Assembly: GCA_022640795.1 (NCBI GenBank)
Contig: JALCCK010000016.1
Location: 1-45,821 of the forward strand
Direction: 5' to 3'
DNA: 45,821 nucleotides
Source of the DNA: Treponema sp.
Lineage (GTDB): Bacteria; Spirochaetota; Spirochaetia; Treponematales; Treponemataceae
In this document: piece after piece, positions 17,592 through 26,095 of the stretch
Numbering within the stretch: position 1 is the first letter of the stretch
Layout of the letters: the number at the start of each line of letters is the position of its first letter
Notes under the pieces: model-generated
What the model was told of the DNA's origin: nothing
The model's input: only the letters and a program-made list of their open reading frames with translations
Database searches by the model: none
Program-made: the position numbers and the translations under genes

Positions 17592-19274
17592 ATGGAATAT
17601 TCACGCAACGACATCATTGCCGATCTCGAATTCATTTACGACCGCACGACCGCAGAAAAACTGCTTCCGCAGCTGGAAAAACGCATACAGCGGACAAAAG
17701 CCTGCATACGGACGCGTCCCGTACAAAAAGATATCAGCGAACGGGATGTTATTCTTATAACGTACGGAGATACGGTACTTCCCGACCGGGACTGTTCTCC
17801 GCTTCATGAACTGCACAGGTTTCTCAAAAAATATGTCGGACCGGCCGTCAACACCGTTCATATTCTTCCCTTTTTTCCGTATACATCGGACGACGGATTT
17901 TCCATAACCGACTACCGGAACGTCGACAGCAGGCTCGGAACATGGGAAGATCTGGCAGCAATGGAAAACGACTACCGGCTTATGGTCGATCTTGTCGCCA
18001 ATCACGTGTCCCAGAAAAGCGAATGGTTCGTGAAATTTCTGGCAGACGATCCGGCATACCGTGATTTTTTCATAACCGTAGATCCGGCAGCTGATACCTC
18101 GTCGGTTTTCAGACCGAGAACGACACCGCTCCTTTCCGAAAAAAACGGACAGTTCGTCTGGACGACATTCAGTCCGGACCAGGTGGACCTGAATTACGCA
18201 AATCCCGATGTACTGATGGCGGTTATCGATATTCTGTTTACCTACGTCGAACGCGGTGCATCGTTTATCCGTCTCGATGCAGTTGCTTTTATATGGAAGG
18301 AACCGGGAACTTCCTGTATTCATCATCCGAAAACACACCGGATCATCAAACTGTTCCGTAAACTGCTGGAAATCTCCGGCAGCAACGTCAAACTTATTAC
18401 GGAAACAAACGTTCCCCATAAACAGAATATTTCATATTTCGGAAACGGCTGCGACGAAGCCTCACTTGTGTATAATTTTCCGCTGCCGCCGCTTGTTCTG
18501 TATACCTTTATGAAACAATCTTCCGTCTGTCTGACGAAATGGGCACAAACCCTTGAAACACCTTCGGATCAAACTTTTTTCTTTAATTTTCTGGCTTCCC
18601 ACGACGGTATCGGTCTGCTGCCGGTCCGGAATATCGTACCGGACAGCGAAATCCGCCAGCTGGCGGAAAAGATAAAAAAACTCGGCGGCTTCGTATCGGA
18701 AAAAACAAACGCCGACGGTACGAAGAGTCCGTATGAACTCAACATAAATTACTTTGAAGCGCTCGGAGCAGCGGGAACCGTTCCGGAACAAACCGCACAA
18801 GCCCGCTTTATGGCGGCACAGTCCATCATGCTGGTACTGAAGGGCATTCCGGGAATCTATTTCCACAGTCTTATCGGTGCGGGAAACTGGACGGCAGGTC
18901 CGCAAAAAACCGGCCGGGCACGGAGCATCAACCGGGAAAAATTTGCAGCAGACAAACTGTCACGGCTGCTTGAAGATCCCGGCAGCAGGCAGTCACTGAT
19001 TCTGGCACAATACCGGCGGCTGCTCAGTATCAGAAACAGTGAACCGTGTTTTTCTCCCCGTGCAGAGCAGACCGTACTTTCAGTTGATCCCCGTCTGTTC
19101 GCGCTCGTCAGACACAGCGAAGCCGGCCGAGTTCTCTGCATCACCAATATTTCAGATAAAACCGTCGGCGCCGCATGTATCCGTACAATCACCGGGACCA
19201 CCGGCCGGCCGCTTACGTCAGCAGCCGTTCCGCAGACCATCGCTCCCTATGAAATTCTCTGGATAAAATTCTGA
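17592..19274 (+). CDS. GH13_18 sugar phosphorylase (sucrose/glucosylglycerate phosphorylase family)
   Basis: Cytoplasmic enzyme that phosphorolyses an alpha-glucoside to alpha-glucose-1-phosphate. The 560-aa protein has the subfamily landmarks SITDYRNVDSRLGTWEDL (104-121), DLVANHVSQKSEWF, nucleophile Asp229 in FIRLDAVAF, acid/base Glu271 in LITETNVPHKQN and FLASHDGIG (333-341). The acid/base motif ETNVPH with SYFG following is, as I remember it, typical of YcjM-like glucosylglycerate phosphorylases, while classical sucrose phosphorylases read differently here (e.g. IEVHSYY). Gene order regulator-binding protein-permease-permease-phosphorylase also matches the ycj gene set. I therefore favour glucosylglycerate or a related glucoside, but sucrose is not excluded. 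It starts three bases after the permease stop with AAAGGA. Confidence 0.88.
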   Translation: MEYSRNDIIADLEFIYDRTTAEKLLPQLEKRIQRTKACIRTRPVQKDISERDVILITYGDTVLPDRDCSPLHELHRFLKKYVGPAVNTVHILPFFPYTSDDGFSITDYRNVDSRLGTWEDLAAMENDYRLMVDLVANHVSQKSEWFVKFLADDPAYRDFFITVDPAADTSSVFRPRTTPLLSEKNGQFVWTTFSPDQVDLNYANPDVLMAVIDILFTYVERGASFIRLDAVAFIWKEPGTSCIHHPKTHRIIKLFRKLLEISGSNVKLITETNVPHKQNISYFGNGCDEASLVYNFPLPPLVLYTFMKQSSVCLTKWAQTLETPSDQTFFFNFLASHDGIGLLPVRNIVPDSEIRQLAEKIKKLGGFVSEKTNADGTKSPYELNINYFEALGAAGTVPEQTAQARFMAAQSIMLVLKGIPGIYFHSLIGAGNWTAGPQKTGRARSINREKFAADKLSRLLEDPGSRQSLILAQYRRLLSIRNSEPCFSPRAEQTVLSVDPRLFALVRHSEAGRVLCITNISDKTVGAACIRTITGTTGRPLTSAAVPQTIAPYEILWIKF

Positions 19275-19292
19275 CAGCCGGACAGTACACCA

Positions 19293-19319
19293 GCACTCCC
19301 GTTACTCAGGCCGGAGTGC
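19293..19319 (+). terminator. Hairpin after the sugar operon
   Basis: A perfect 7-bp stem (19293-19299 with 19313-19319), 13-nt loop, no T run. Possibly a weak terminator or 3' mRNA-stabilising structure for the sugar operon. Confidence 0.4.
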
Positions 19320-19612
19320 CACGGTAAAAAGGCTTCCGCATAAGTGGAGGAAGAGATACGCGCAACTTGAAAAAGAAATGCGCGCAAGTGATGCGCAATC
19401 TGTTTGCAAGTGATGCGTGTTTTCTTTACAACTTGTGCGCGGCCAACTTTACAATTATCCGCAGGGCAAAACAGGACGAGTTTTGTTTCAAAAACAGACT
19501 GGTTTTAAACCATTCTTCGACTATTTTCGTTTCGAAACTAATCCTGATTTCAAAGAATTCTTAGGTTAGTTTTGATATAAAGTACTGCAACAGCTCGTAG
19601 AACGGTGGCTGA
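19320..19612. other. Gene-poor accessory segment with short repeats
   Basis: No intact gene is visible. Two perfect copies of GCAAGTGATGCG lie at 19384-19395 and 19406-19417 (22-bp period), among related GCGCAACTTG and CAACTTGTGCGCG strings at 19361-19442 that partly form inverted repeats. The rest looks like decayed sequence leading into the glycosyltransferase remnant. Confidence 0.45.
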
Positions 19613-19855
19613 TTCAAAGCGGAACGGATTGTACTCCTGCATGATACTGTTGTACAACTAACAGAAGAGAAACTATCTGCAGGACTGCAGATAGCTATTA
19701 CCCGAATATATGCTATGGATAAAAACGAGTATGCCGGTATGCGGCAAAACTGTACGGATCACGTAAAAAGTCATTTTTCATTAACGCATATGGCAGATGA
19801 GTATGTCAGTTACTTTGAAGATTTAATCTCACCCAAAATTGCAAAGGATTCAGTT
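19595..19855 (+). pseudogene. Decayed glycosyltransferase (GT4-like), C-terminal remnant
   Basis: The plus-strand frame from 19613 encodes the end of a group-1 glycosyltransferase: HDTVVQLTEEKLSAGLQIA, ITRIYAMDKNEYAGM, then CTDHVKSHFSLTHMADEYVSYFEDLI, the usual amphipathic C-terminal helices. Just upstream the expected NGG motif (19601-19609) is followed by a stop, and a neighbouring frame gives GTDC, as expected after frameshifts. No start codon or N-terminal domain is found. The remnant ends next to the 3' end of a tRNA gene, a common integration site, so it may be debris of an inserted island. Boundaries are approximate. Confidence 0.6.
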
Positions 19856-19863
19856 TTTATGTT

Positions 19864-19936
19864 TGCCACCGGTTGGAATCGGACCAACGACACATGGATT
19901 TTCAGTCCATTGCTCTACCAACTGAGCTACAGCGGC
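19864..19936 (-). tRNA. tRNA-Phe (anticodon GAA)
   Basis: The cloverleaf folds fully: acceptor GCCGCTG with CGGTGGC (two G-U pairs), D-arm with AGTTGGTA loop, anticodon stem ATGGA/TCCAT with loop CTGAAAA (GAA), five-nt variable loop, T-stem GTTGG/CCAAC. Discriminator is A; CCA is not encoded (AAAC follows the acceptor). The T-loop reads TCCGATT instead of the nearly universal TTCGANT, so position 55, normally pseudouridine, is C. A near-consensus promoter precedes it, which argues that it is expressed. Confidence 0.92.
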
Positions 19937-19950
19937 GGAAGATGTTTGCT

Positions 19951-19979
19951 ACTATATACGTTTATAAAAAAAAAGTCAA
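19951..19979 (-). promoter_or_regulatory. Promoter of tRNA-Phe
   Basis: Minus strand: TTGACT (19979-19974), 17-bp spacer containing a nine-T run, TATAGT (19956-19951). Fourteen bases separate the -10 from the mature tRNA 5' end, leaving a leader of about eight nucleotides for RNase P removal. Confidence 0.8.
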
Positions 19980-20200
19980 TGACGAAATATAAAAAACTGC
20001 AATGATTTAGATTTTTTCGCAGGATAGTCGCATTTTATCTGAAAAAATCCATCATACGCTTTATAATCCACGTCCTGATTATCGAGTATAGTCTGAATGT
20101 CAGCTGCACGTTCTGATCGTCCAGCCTTGCCCCCTGGCATCAAATCTGTCTCTGTAGTTCATTTTTCTTTCTTATTTTCCTAAAGAATCAGGTTCGATAA
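19980..20200. other. Spacer between tRNA-Phe and the chemoreceptor
   Basis: A 54-codon minus-strand frame (20140 to 19976, beginning MPGGKAGRSERAADIQ) can be read, but it has no ribosome site, matches nothing I know, and its end overlaps the tRNA promoter, so I do not call it a gene. It may be the worn end of a lost gene. Nothing else is recognised. Confidence 0.4.
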
Positions 20201-21637
20201 TCATACTTTAAACTGATCTACGTTATTTCCTATCTGTTGGATTGTATCATTAGTATTTTTTGATATACTATCCAGAGCAGTCCCCGAGTCCTTAATCCGT
20301 TTCGCTCCTGACTCCATTTCGTCAACTTTCTGTTTCATCGACAAAGTTACATCCTGAAGCCGTTTTACTTCATCAAGGATAGCTTTTTGCCCCTCGCTCA
20401 TTTCTGACGAAGCTGTCCGTACTTCTACAGTACTGTCATTCATTATATGAAGTGCTTCACTTATTTGCCGGGAACCACCAAGTTGTTCTTCCATGGCATT
20501 CTTTATCTGCATGACAAGACTGTCCGTTTCTTTTATGTTTTCGGAGACGGAACCGAATACTTTTGTACTTTCGCCAGATTCTTCTACGACAGTTACAATA
20601 GATTCCTGAATTTTCTTCAGCTCAGTTCCGATTGTCTTCGACTGCACAGAAGATGTCTCCGAAAGCTTCCGTATTTCATCGGCAACAACGCTGAAACCTT
20701 TTCCTGCTTCTCCTGCATGGGCTGCTTCAATTGCTGCATTCATTGCAAGCAAATTTGTCTGATTTGCAATACTTGCTATCGCGGCATTTGCGTCTTCCAG
20801 CATTTCCGACTGACTGGAAATCTGCTTTATCAGTTCGCTTACCCGTTCCTGTTTTGACATTCCATTTTGTGACCGTTCTTCCAGAGAAGAAAAAGAAGTC
20901 ACCATGCGCTCTACAGATTTATTGACACTCCCGATATTTCCTATCATCTCTTCTACTGCTGCAGATGCTTCCGTTATGCCGCTGGCCTGATTTTCTATCA
21001 TTTTTTCGAGTGAGACGATATTCTGTGAAATTTCATTTACTGCACCAGCTGTTTCTTCAACACTTGCAGACTGATTTGTTATCTCTGAATTTACCCCGCC
21101 TATATCTGTCAGTATTTGTGATATGGCGCTTGCCGTTTCTTCAATTGTAGTACGGAGTATTTCGCCATTTGATGCAAGCCCGTCCTTTGATTTTTTGAGA
21201 TCGGCCATAATATTGTGAAGTTTAGCTACAAAGCTATTAAAACCATCTACGACAGCCCCTATTTCGTTATTAACGGTACTGGGAAGACGGCGTGTTAAAT
21301 CTGCATTCCCGGAAGCTATCTCTTCTACCGATTTTTGTAAGTTTTTAAGCGGTTTTATATACACTCTGACAATGAATGCCGCTAAGGTAATAAGTATTAT
21401 CGTAATAATAATAACACTTATAGCCAGGGTTTTACTCAATCGTACGGCCGATGCTTCTATTTCAGCCCTTGGAATACTTGCCAGGACTGACCATGTCGTA
21501 TTCTGTATTGGTGCAAAATAAACATAGAAATCCTTTTCACCTTCATAGGCCAAGAGCTCTGAACCGGACTCTTTATTTTTTATTCTTTCTACCAGTTTCC
21601 GTACGCCGGAATTCTCGCTACGAGACATATCTTTCAT
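20201..21637 (-). CDS. Methyl-accepting chemotaxis protein, C-terminal part (split by frameshift)
   Basis: A 478-aa frame holding the second half of a Cache-type sensor (to about residue 60), transmembrane segment (about 68-90), HAMP (about 91-145) and a complete signalling domain. The signalling hairpin tip reads [41 protein letters not shown]. No C-terminal CheR/CheB-binding pentapeptide is seen. The N-terminal sensor half is encoded upstream in another frame; removing one TA from the (TA)4 tract at 21638-21645 would join both into a normal receptor of about 700 aa. As it stands, the part could be made only by re-initiation at the overlapping TAATG or by slippage. Confidence 0.85.
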   Translation of the reverse strand: MKDMSRSENSGVRKLVERIKNKESGSELLAYEGEKDFYVYFAPIQNTTWSVLASIPRAEIEASAVRLSKTLAISVIIITIILITLAAFIVRVYIKPLKNLQKSVEEIASGNADLTRRLPSTVNNEIGAVVDGFNSFVAKLHNIMADLKKSKDGLASNGEILRTTIEETASAISQILTDIGGVNSEITNQSASVEETAGAVNEISQNIVSLEKMIENQASGITEASAAVEEMIGNIGSVNKSVERMVTSFSSLEERSQNGMSKQERVSELIKQISSQSEMLEDANAAIASIANQTNLLAMNAAIEAAHAGEAGKGFSVVADEIRKLSETSSVQSKTIGTELKKIQESIVTVVEESGESTKVFGSVSENIKETDSLVMQIKNAMEEQLGGSRQISEALHIMNDSTVEVRTASSEMSEGQKAILDEVKRLQDVTLSMKQKVDEMESGAKRIKDSGTALDSISKNTNDTIQQIGNNVDQFKV

Positions 21638-22305
21638 TATATATAGTCAGGATACGGACTTACAAGACAGACTCCTGACTCATCAAATATTGACATATAT
21701 CCATTTTTACCGACATTTATAGTCTCTGACATTTTCTGTAGATGTGAAAGAGATACAGTCCCAGCAAAGAAACCTATCTTGTGATTGTCTTTATCATACG
21801 CCGCAGCACTCACGGTATACAGAAAGGTGTTATCCAGTTTAGACTGGACCGGCTGGCTGATATAAAAATCAGTTCCTTCTTTGAGCATCTCTTTTACATA
21901 GCTACGGTCAGAAAGATCAATATCTTTACCTTCATCACTATGTGCCATTTTATCCAGTCCGCAAAAAAATACACCGCTGAAATCGGACGAGCGGCGGTTT
22001 TCATTTTTCCGTATCCAGCTGATTATACCCTCTATATCTCCATCCGCTACCAAATCGCTTTTTGTATAGACATGCAGCTCATTTATAAATTTCTGATTCA
22101 GCCCATCAATCGTATTGGCATACACCGGGACTATTCCGGACATGTTTTGTGAATAGCTTTTCACAGAATCTGTCGAAACGGAATAATAGGAAATCAATCC
22201 GAGAACTAAAAGCAAAACTATTATAACGATTCCAAGCCGTAACGAAAGATCCAAAATTATACTTTTCTGTTTGGATCCTTTTTTATGCAATTTTTTGTAC
22301 CCCAT
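21637..22305 (-). CDS. Methyl-accepting chemotaxis protein, N-terminal sensor part (split by frameshift)
   Basis: A 222-aa frame with a basic start ([15 protein letters not shown]), transmembrane helix (about 24-46) and the membrane-distal portion of a dCache-type periplasmic sensor: [40 protein letters not shown] and [21 protein letters not shown]. It ends abruptly (PYPDYI) at a TAA inside a (TA)4 tract, where homologous receptors continue. GAGGAG seven bases upstream supports the start. Together with the following frame it forms one chemoreceptor gene that is either phase-variable, recently inactivated or carries a sequencing error. Confidence 0.85.
   Translation of the reverse strand: MGYKKLHKKGSKQKSIILDLSLRLGIVIIVLLLVLGLISYYSVSTDSVKSYSQNMSGIVPVYANTIDGLNQKFINELHVYTKSDLVADGDIEGIISWIRKNENRRSSDFSGVFFCGLDKMAHSDEGKDIDLSDRSYVKEMLKEGTDFYISQPVQSKLDNTFLYTVSAAAYDKDNHKIGFFAGTVSLSHLQKMSETINVGKNGYMSIFDESGVCLVSPYPDYI
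21638..21645 (-). repeat. (TA)4 tract at the chemoreceptor frameshift
   Basis: Four TA units immediately before ATGAAAG on the minus strand. With four units the sensor frame stops at TAA; with three the frame continues as DYIMKDM into the signalling half. Confidence 0.75.
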
Positions 22306-22578
22306 ACATTGTCTCCTCTTTAATGAGTCTATGCTGCTATAATAATTCTCTGTTGAAGCAACAGGTTTCTATAAAAATTTCGAAATAGAAAATAAAACAT
22401 GAACACTCATGCAACTGAGATAAATCACATTTTAAACAGAGATAAATATCTTCTCGATTAGAACTCTAACACACGTATTAAAATAAATCAAAATACAACT
22501 GTAAATTTGATATTTTTTATATCTTCCGTCATGGAATTATATTGGGGTAATCTTTTTGCGAGCTGATTTGCACATCGG
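22306..22578. other. Intergenic region upstream of the chemoreceptor
   Basis: AT-rich spacer between the GH16 stop and the chemoreceptor start, both on the minus strand. It contains a small inverted repeat CTGTTG-N3-CAACAG (22350-22364), about 45 bp before the receptor start. I see no convincing -35/-10 pair and no ORF. Confidence 0.35.
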
Positions 22579-23409
22579 TCAGTTTTCTTTCCATACGCGG
22601 ATCCAGTCAATCTGAAACTCTGCACTGGTTATGCTGCTGTCTATTGTACCGCCGAGAGTCCCGCCCATAGCAAGATTTATAATTATATGAAACTTTTTGT
22701 CAAACGGCCACTCTGTCCAGTCTCTGTCGTTTTTGTAGTAAGCTGAACCGGCGAACGTGCCGTCATAGTAAAATTTTAGAAATGACGCGGTCCATTCGAC
22801 TCCATACGTATGAAATCCCGTTGAAGCTCCGGCAATGGTCTTCCGCGCGCACGAAGCGTATGTATGGCCGGCTGCAGAATCGCCATAATGTACCGTACTG
22901 TGCACGGTGTTCAGTCCTGAGGTAGAAGGAGCATGTTCCATAATATCTATCTCGCCGCTGCACGGCCAGGTACCGTAGGATCTGTCTTCCGGCAGCATCC
23001 AGAAAGCGGGCCAGGTACCTTTCTCCGGCGGAACTTTCATCCGTGCTTCTATATAGCCGTATTTCCAGGAATGCAGTCCGCTGGTCTTTAGCCGTGCGCT
23101 TGTCCAAACTCCACCGGTTTTTATCGCTTTAACGGTAAGAATGCCATTGCTGACAGATGCATTATCGGAACTCGAAGTATACGTTTCCGATTCGTTGTTT
23201 CCCCAGCCGCCGTTTCCCGTTCCCGTATCATGGACCCAGTTACCGGCCGATGGAACGGAGCCCGAATCAAATTCATCACACCAGACAAGCGTCATAGAAT
23301 GCTCCCCTGAAATATCAGCAGGGTACTGCTTCTGAGCGGAAACATACGATTTCTGCAAAAATCCCATAGCGATAAAAAAAAATATGCCGTATCTTTTTAT
23401 TTCCTTCAT
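22579..23409 (-). CDS. GH16 endo-beta-1,3(4)-glucanase (laminarinase-like), exported
   Basis: Secreted or periplasmic beta-glucanase of 276 aa. A signal sequence (about 1-25, core IFFFIAMGFL, ending YVSAQ) is followed by a single GH16 jelly-roll domain. The catalytic motif is EIDIME with nucleophile Glu153, Asp155 and acid/base Glu158; the one-residue bulge (EIDIME, not EIDIE) is typical of laminarinase and mixed-linkage enzymes. Substrate-cleft strings include GWGNNESETYT, YGYIEARMKVP and WPAFWMLPE. An ATG six bases upstream is in frame, but AGGA is correctly spaced only for the ATG at 23409. Expected substrates are laminarin, curdlan-type or lichenan glucans. Confidence 0.93.
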   Translation of the reverse strand: MKEIKRYGIFFFIAMGFLQKSYVSAQKQYPADISGEHSMTLVWCDEFDSGSVPSAGNWVHDTGTGNGGWGNNESETYTSSSDNASVSNGILTVKAIKTGGVWTSARLKTSGLHSWKYGYIEARMKVPPEKGTWPAFWMLPEDRSYGTWPCSGEIDIMEHAPSTSGLNTVHSTVHYGDSAAGHTYASCARKTIAGASTGFHTYGVEWTASFLKFYYDGTFAGSAYYKNDRDWTEWPFDKKFHIIINLAMGGTLGGTIDSSITSAEFQIDWIRVWKEN

Positions 23410-23426
23410 AAACATAGTCCTGAATC

Positions 23427-23455
23427 ATTATAAAAAAAAACGGTTGTCGCTGCAA
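23427..23455 (-). promoter_or_regulatory. Promoter of the GH16 gene
   Basis: Minus strand: TTGCAG (23455-23450), a 17-bp spacer that includes an eight-T run, and a perfect TATAAT (23432-23427), 17 bp before the start codon. Confidence 0.6.
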
Positions 23456-23668
23456 ACGTATTCCGGGCACTCTGCCATAAAACGGCTGTTTCTTTTATAC
23501 CGATACAGTTTCACGTCAGCAGTAATACCGGATCTCATAAAAGTCTGTTTTTTCAGGTTCTCTTGTTTTTTTGGAAAAATGCGGTAAAATTGTAAAAAGG
23601 GATAGCTCTGCTGTGTATTTTAGTATAATATTAAGCAGTTTATTTTCGTTACATGCACGGAGGAAAAT

Positions 23669-24595
23669 ATGAAATTAAGAAAACACATGGTTCTTGCCCT
23701 GCTTCTTTCGGGATTTATCGCAGGCGCGACGTATGCCGGCATTGACGCGACAACTCCCGGCAAGGTCTCTGACGGGCTGGAATCTTTTACCAATGCACTC
23801 ACGACAGCGGTACCTGAAGCCGCAACACAGCAGAATATATGGGCCGACGCCTATATCGGACGCCTTTTTCCGTCGGTTGTGCCGCATCTCGGAGGCGGTA
23901 TCAACTTCGGTGTAACGCACATCGATACGAGCGGGCTGGCGGACGCCGCTGATGCGCTCGATATCAGCGGTGTTCCCGATTCTTTTTATCTGCCGACGAT
24001 TACCGCCGATTTACGGCTCGGGGGACTGTTTTTCCCGTTCGATATCGGTGTCAACGTTATGAAAGTAAATACACTTGAATTCGGTTCGATGGGCGCTGAT
24101 ATCGGGATAGATTTCTTCACGATCGGTGCGGACGTACGGTGGGCGCTGTATCAGGGAAATATTCTGCTGCCGAAAATATCACTCGGCGGCGGGTATATCT
24201 ATTCGAGAGGTTCGTTCAGTGCCGGCAGCTCCGAAGCTGATCTGAACGTCAACTACGAAACGCAGACTGCCTACCTGCAGGTACAGGCATCAAAGAAACT
24301 GCTCGTCTTTACGCCGTTTGTCGGGATGCGGGCAATCGTTTCCAGTTCCGACAACGACTGGAACTGGACGACGAGCGGAGATGTAGCAACGGAACTTGCA
24401 ATGTACTCGACATCATCAGATAGCGGAACAGTCAGTACCGGATGGGACTTTGCGGGATTCCAGCCGCAGATTTATGCCGGCTGCGGATTCAATTTTCTGG
24501 TCATGCAGCTGACGGCGAGCGTTACTGCCGATCTGCGGCATATCGCCGACAACGGATTATGGTCAGGAGCGCTCAGTATGCGGGTTGCCCTCTGA
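23669..24595 (+). CDS. Predicted outer-membrane beta-barrel protein
   Basis: A 308-aa protein with a clear signal peptide (MKLRKHMVLALLLSGFIAGATYAG, cleavage near 23). It then has alternating amphipathic strands rich in Gly and aromatic residues, e.g. LGGGINFGVTHI, LRLGGLFFPFDIGVNVM, ISLGGGYIYSRGS, FTPFVGMRAIVSS and IYAGCGFNFLVMQLTASV. This pattern fits a small barrel of roughly 10-14 strands. It ends in MRVAL rather than the common terminal Phe. A strong GGAGG ribosome site and an upstream TATAAT (23624-23629) are present. I cannot assign a family; treponemal OmpW-like or porin-like proteins are candidates. Confidence 0.7.
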   Translation: MKLRKHMVLALLLSGFIAGATYAGIDATTPGKVSDGLESFTNALTTAVPEAATQQNIWADAYIGRLFPSVVPHLGGGINFGVTHIDTSGLADAADALDISGVPDSFYLPTITADLRLGGLFFPFDIGVNVMKVNTLEFGSMGADIGIDFFTIGADVRWALYQGNILLPKISLGGGYIYSRGSFSAGSSEADLNVNYETQTAYLQVQASKKLLVFTPFVGMRAIVSSSDNDWNWTTSGDVATELAMYSTSSDSGTVSTGWDFAGFQPQIYAGCGFNFLVMQLTASVTADLRHIADNGLWSGALSMRVAL

Positions 24596-24622
24596 TCCGT
24601 TTTCAGTCAAACCGTCCGATAT

Positions 24623-24660
24623 AAAAGGGCGTTCCCGAATAATCCGGGAACGCCCTTTTT
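24623..24660. terminator. Strong bidirectional terminator
   Basis: Perfect 15-bp arms (24623-24637 with 24645-24659), a 7-nt loop, an A run on one side and five T on the other. It serves the barrel gene on the plus strand and flgE on the minus strand. Confidence 0.95.
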
Positions 24661-24688
24661 GTTATATCATCCGTCTTTCAGCAGATTA

Positions 24689-26080
24689 TCAGCGTTTGAG
24701 GCTCAAAACAGTGTCAAGCAGCGTATCGTCTGTCTGGATGACCTTGCCGTTTGCCTGAAAACCGCGCTGTGTGACGATCATGTCGGTAAACTGTTCGGTC
24801 AAATCAACGTTCGACATTTCGAGTGATCCTGCAAGCATGCTGCCCTTTCCCGCTACGCCGCTTTCACCGACATCCGCGATACCGCTGTTGTTCGATTCCG
24901 AATACGTACTGCTGCCGGCTTTTTCAAGGCCGCCCTGATTGGCAAACGTTGCAAGTGCAATCTGGCCGAGCGTCCGGTTCGTACCGTTGCTGTAGACACC
25001 GGTAATAACGCCGCTCGAATCGATTTTAAAGTTATCGAGATACCCCAGCGTATAGCCGTCCTGATAAAAAGCTTTTGTTGAACTTTTTGAAGCCGACTGG
25101 GTAATCGTATCGCGCATACTGCCGATTGTTCCGAGATTTATATTCAGTGTCTGGCGGTAGGGATTCCCGTTTTCATCGGGATTGGCAGCAGGCACATTGA
25201 ACGAGGCCTGAAGGATTGCCTGCCCTTCGGGGTTCGTCACGTTACCTGCCGTATCGGTTACGGACTGCAGACGGCCGGTATTGTCAAAATTCACAAGGAA
25301 TGTATTCCCGACACCGTCCGTTGTTCCCAATCCGACACGGGTCTGTGTCTGACCGGCGTTTTCGGGATCTACCTGTACGTCGGCCTGCCACTGATTCGGA
25401 TTTCCGACAACGCGCGTAAACGCAACCGCCAGATTATGTGTATTGCCGAAACTGTCGTAGACTTTGAATTCGGTATTCCATGTTCCTTTCGCAATATCGG
25501 CGGCTGTTGCTCCTTCGAGAATCTCCGGCGTGTTCTTGTTCAGGTTACAGCGAAAATCGACATTCTCCGTGGCCTTCGCAGGGTCCTTCAATCCGACCGG
25601 TATGACGAGATCGGTCGGAGATGCTGCCGTCTGGACGACCATCTCACCGTTCAGATCGCGTGCCATCCATCCCTGAACGCGCATACCGTTCGCAGGATTT
25701 ACCAGCGTACCGTTTTTATCGAGGCTGAAGTCTCCCGCTCTGGTATAATACGTCTGTTCCCCGTCTTTCATGACAAAAAAACCGTTTCCCTGAATGGCGA
25801 CGTCGGTTGCAACGCCTGTCGACTGCAGGTTGCCCTGTGTAAAAATAGTGTCGATTGAAGCGACCTGCATTCCAAGTCCGACTTCTTTCGGATTTACCCC
25901 GCCGACTTCATCGGTCGGGGACGCGGCACCGGACAGCTGCTGTGAAATCATATCCTGAAAATTCACACGGCCCCGTTTGAATCCGGTTGTATTGACATTT
26001 GCAACGTTATTACCAATGACATCCATACGTGTCTGGTGGTTCTGCATTCCGGAAACTGCGGAATAAAGTGATCTCATCAT
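24689..26080 (-). CDS. flgE: Flagellar hook protein FlgE
   Basis: Builds the hook of the periplasmic flagellum. The protein is 463 aa with the rod/hook family N-terminus ([20 protein letters not shown], then [14 protein letters not shown]) and C-terminus ([29 protein letters not shown]). Residues Lys165 (in PVGLKDP) and Cys178 (in VDFRCNL) coincide with the pair that, as I recall, forms the lysinoalanine cross-link between hook subunits in T. denticola; Cys178 is the only cysteine. It is the last gene of its transcript, because a strong terminator follows within 30 bp. Confidence 0.96.
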   Translation of the reverse strand: MMRSLYSAVSGMQNHQTRMDVIGNNVANVNTTGFKRGRVNFQDMISQQLSGAASPTDEVGGVNPKEVGLGMQVASIDTIFTQGNLQSTGVATDVAIQGNGFFVMKDGEQTYYTRAGDFSLDKNGTLVNPANGMRVQGWMARDLNGEMVVQTAASPTDLVIPVGLKDPAKATENVDFRCNLNKNTPEILEGATAADIAKGTWNTEFKVYDSFGNTHNLAVAFTRVVGNPNQWQADVQVDPENAGQTQTRVGLGTTDGVGNTFLVNFDNTGRLQSVTDTAGNVTNPEGQAILQASFNVPAANPDENGNPYRQTLNINLGTIGSMRDTITQSASKSSTKAFYQDGYTLGYLDNFKIDSSGVITGVYSNGTNRTLGQIALATFANQGGLEKAGSSTYSESNNSGIADVGESGVAGKGSMLAGSLEMSNVDLTEQFTDMIVTQRGFQANGKVIQTDDTLLDTVLSLKR

Positions 26081-26095
26081 ATGGCTACCCTCTTT

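Noticed and set aside
17601..18419. 272-codon minus-strand ORF opposite the GH13_18 gene
   Set aside because: Antisense shadow with unusual Cys/Arg content; the plus strand carries the conserved enzyme.
19293..19450. CRISPR-like array
   Set aside because: Only two 12-bp repeats with unequal related strings; no regular spacer structure and no cas genes.
19715..20005. 96-codon plus-strand ORF
   Set aside because: It reads through the tRNA-Phe gene on the other strand; only its first part is meaningful, as the tail of the glycosyltransferase remnant.
19976..20140. 54-codon minus-strand ORF beginning MPGGKAG
   Set aside because: No ribosome site or recognisable family, and its stop overlaps the -35 box of the tRNA-Phe promoter.
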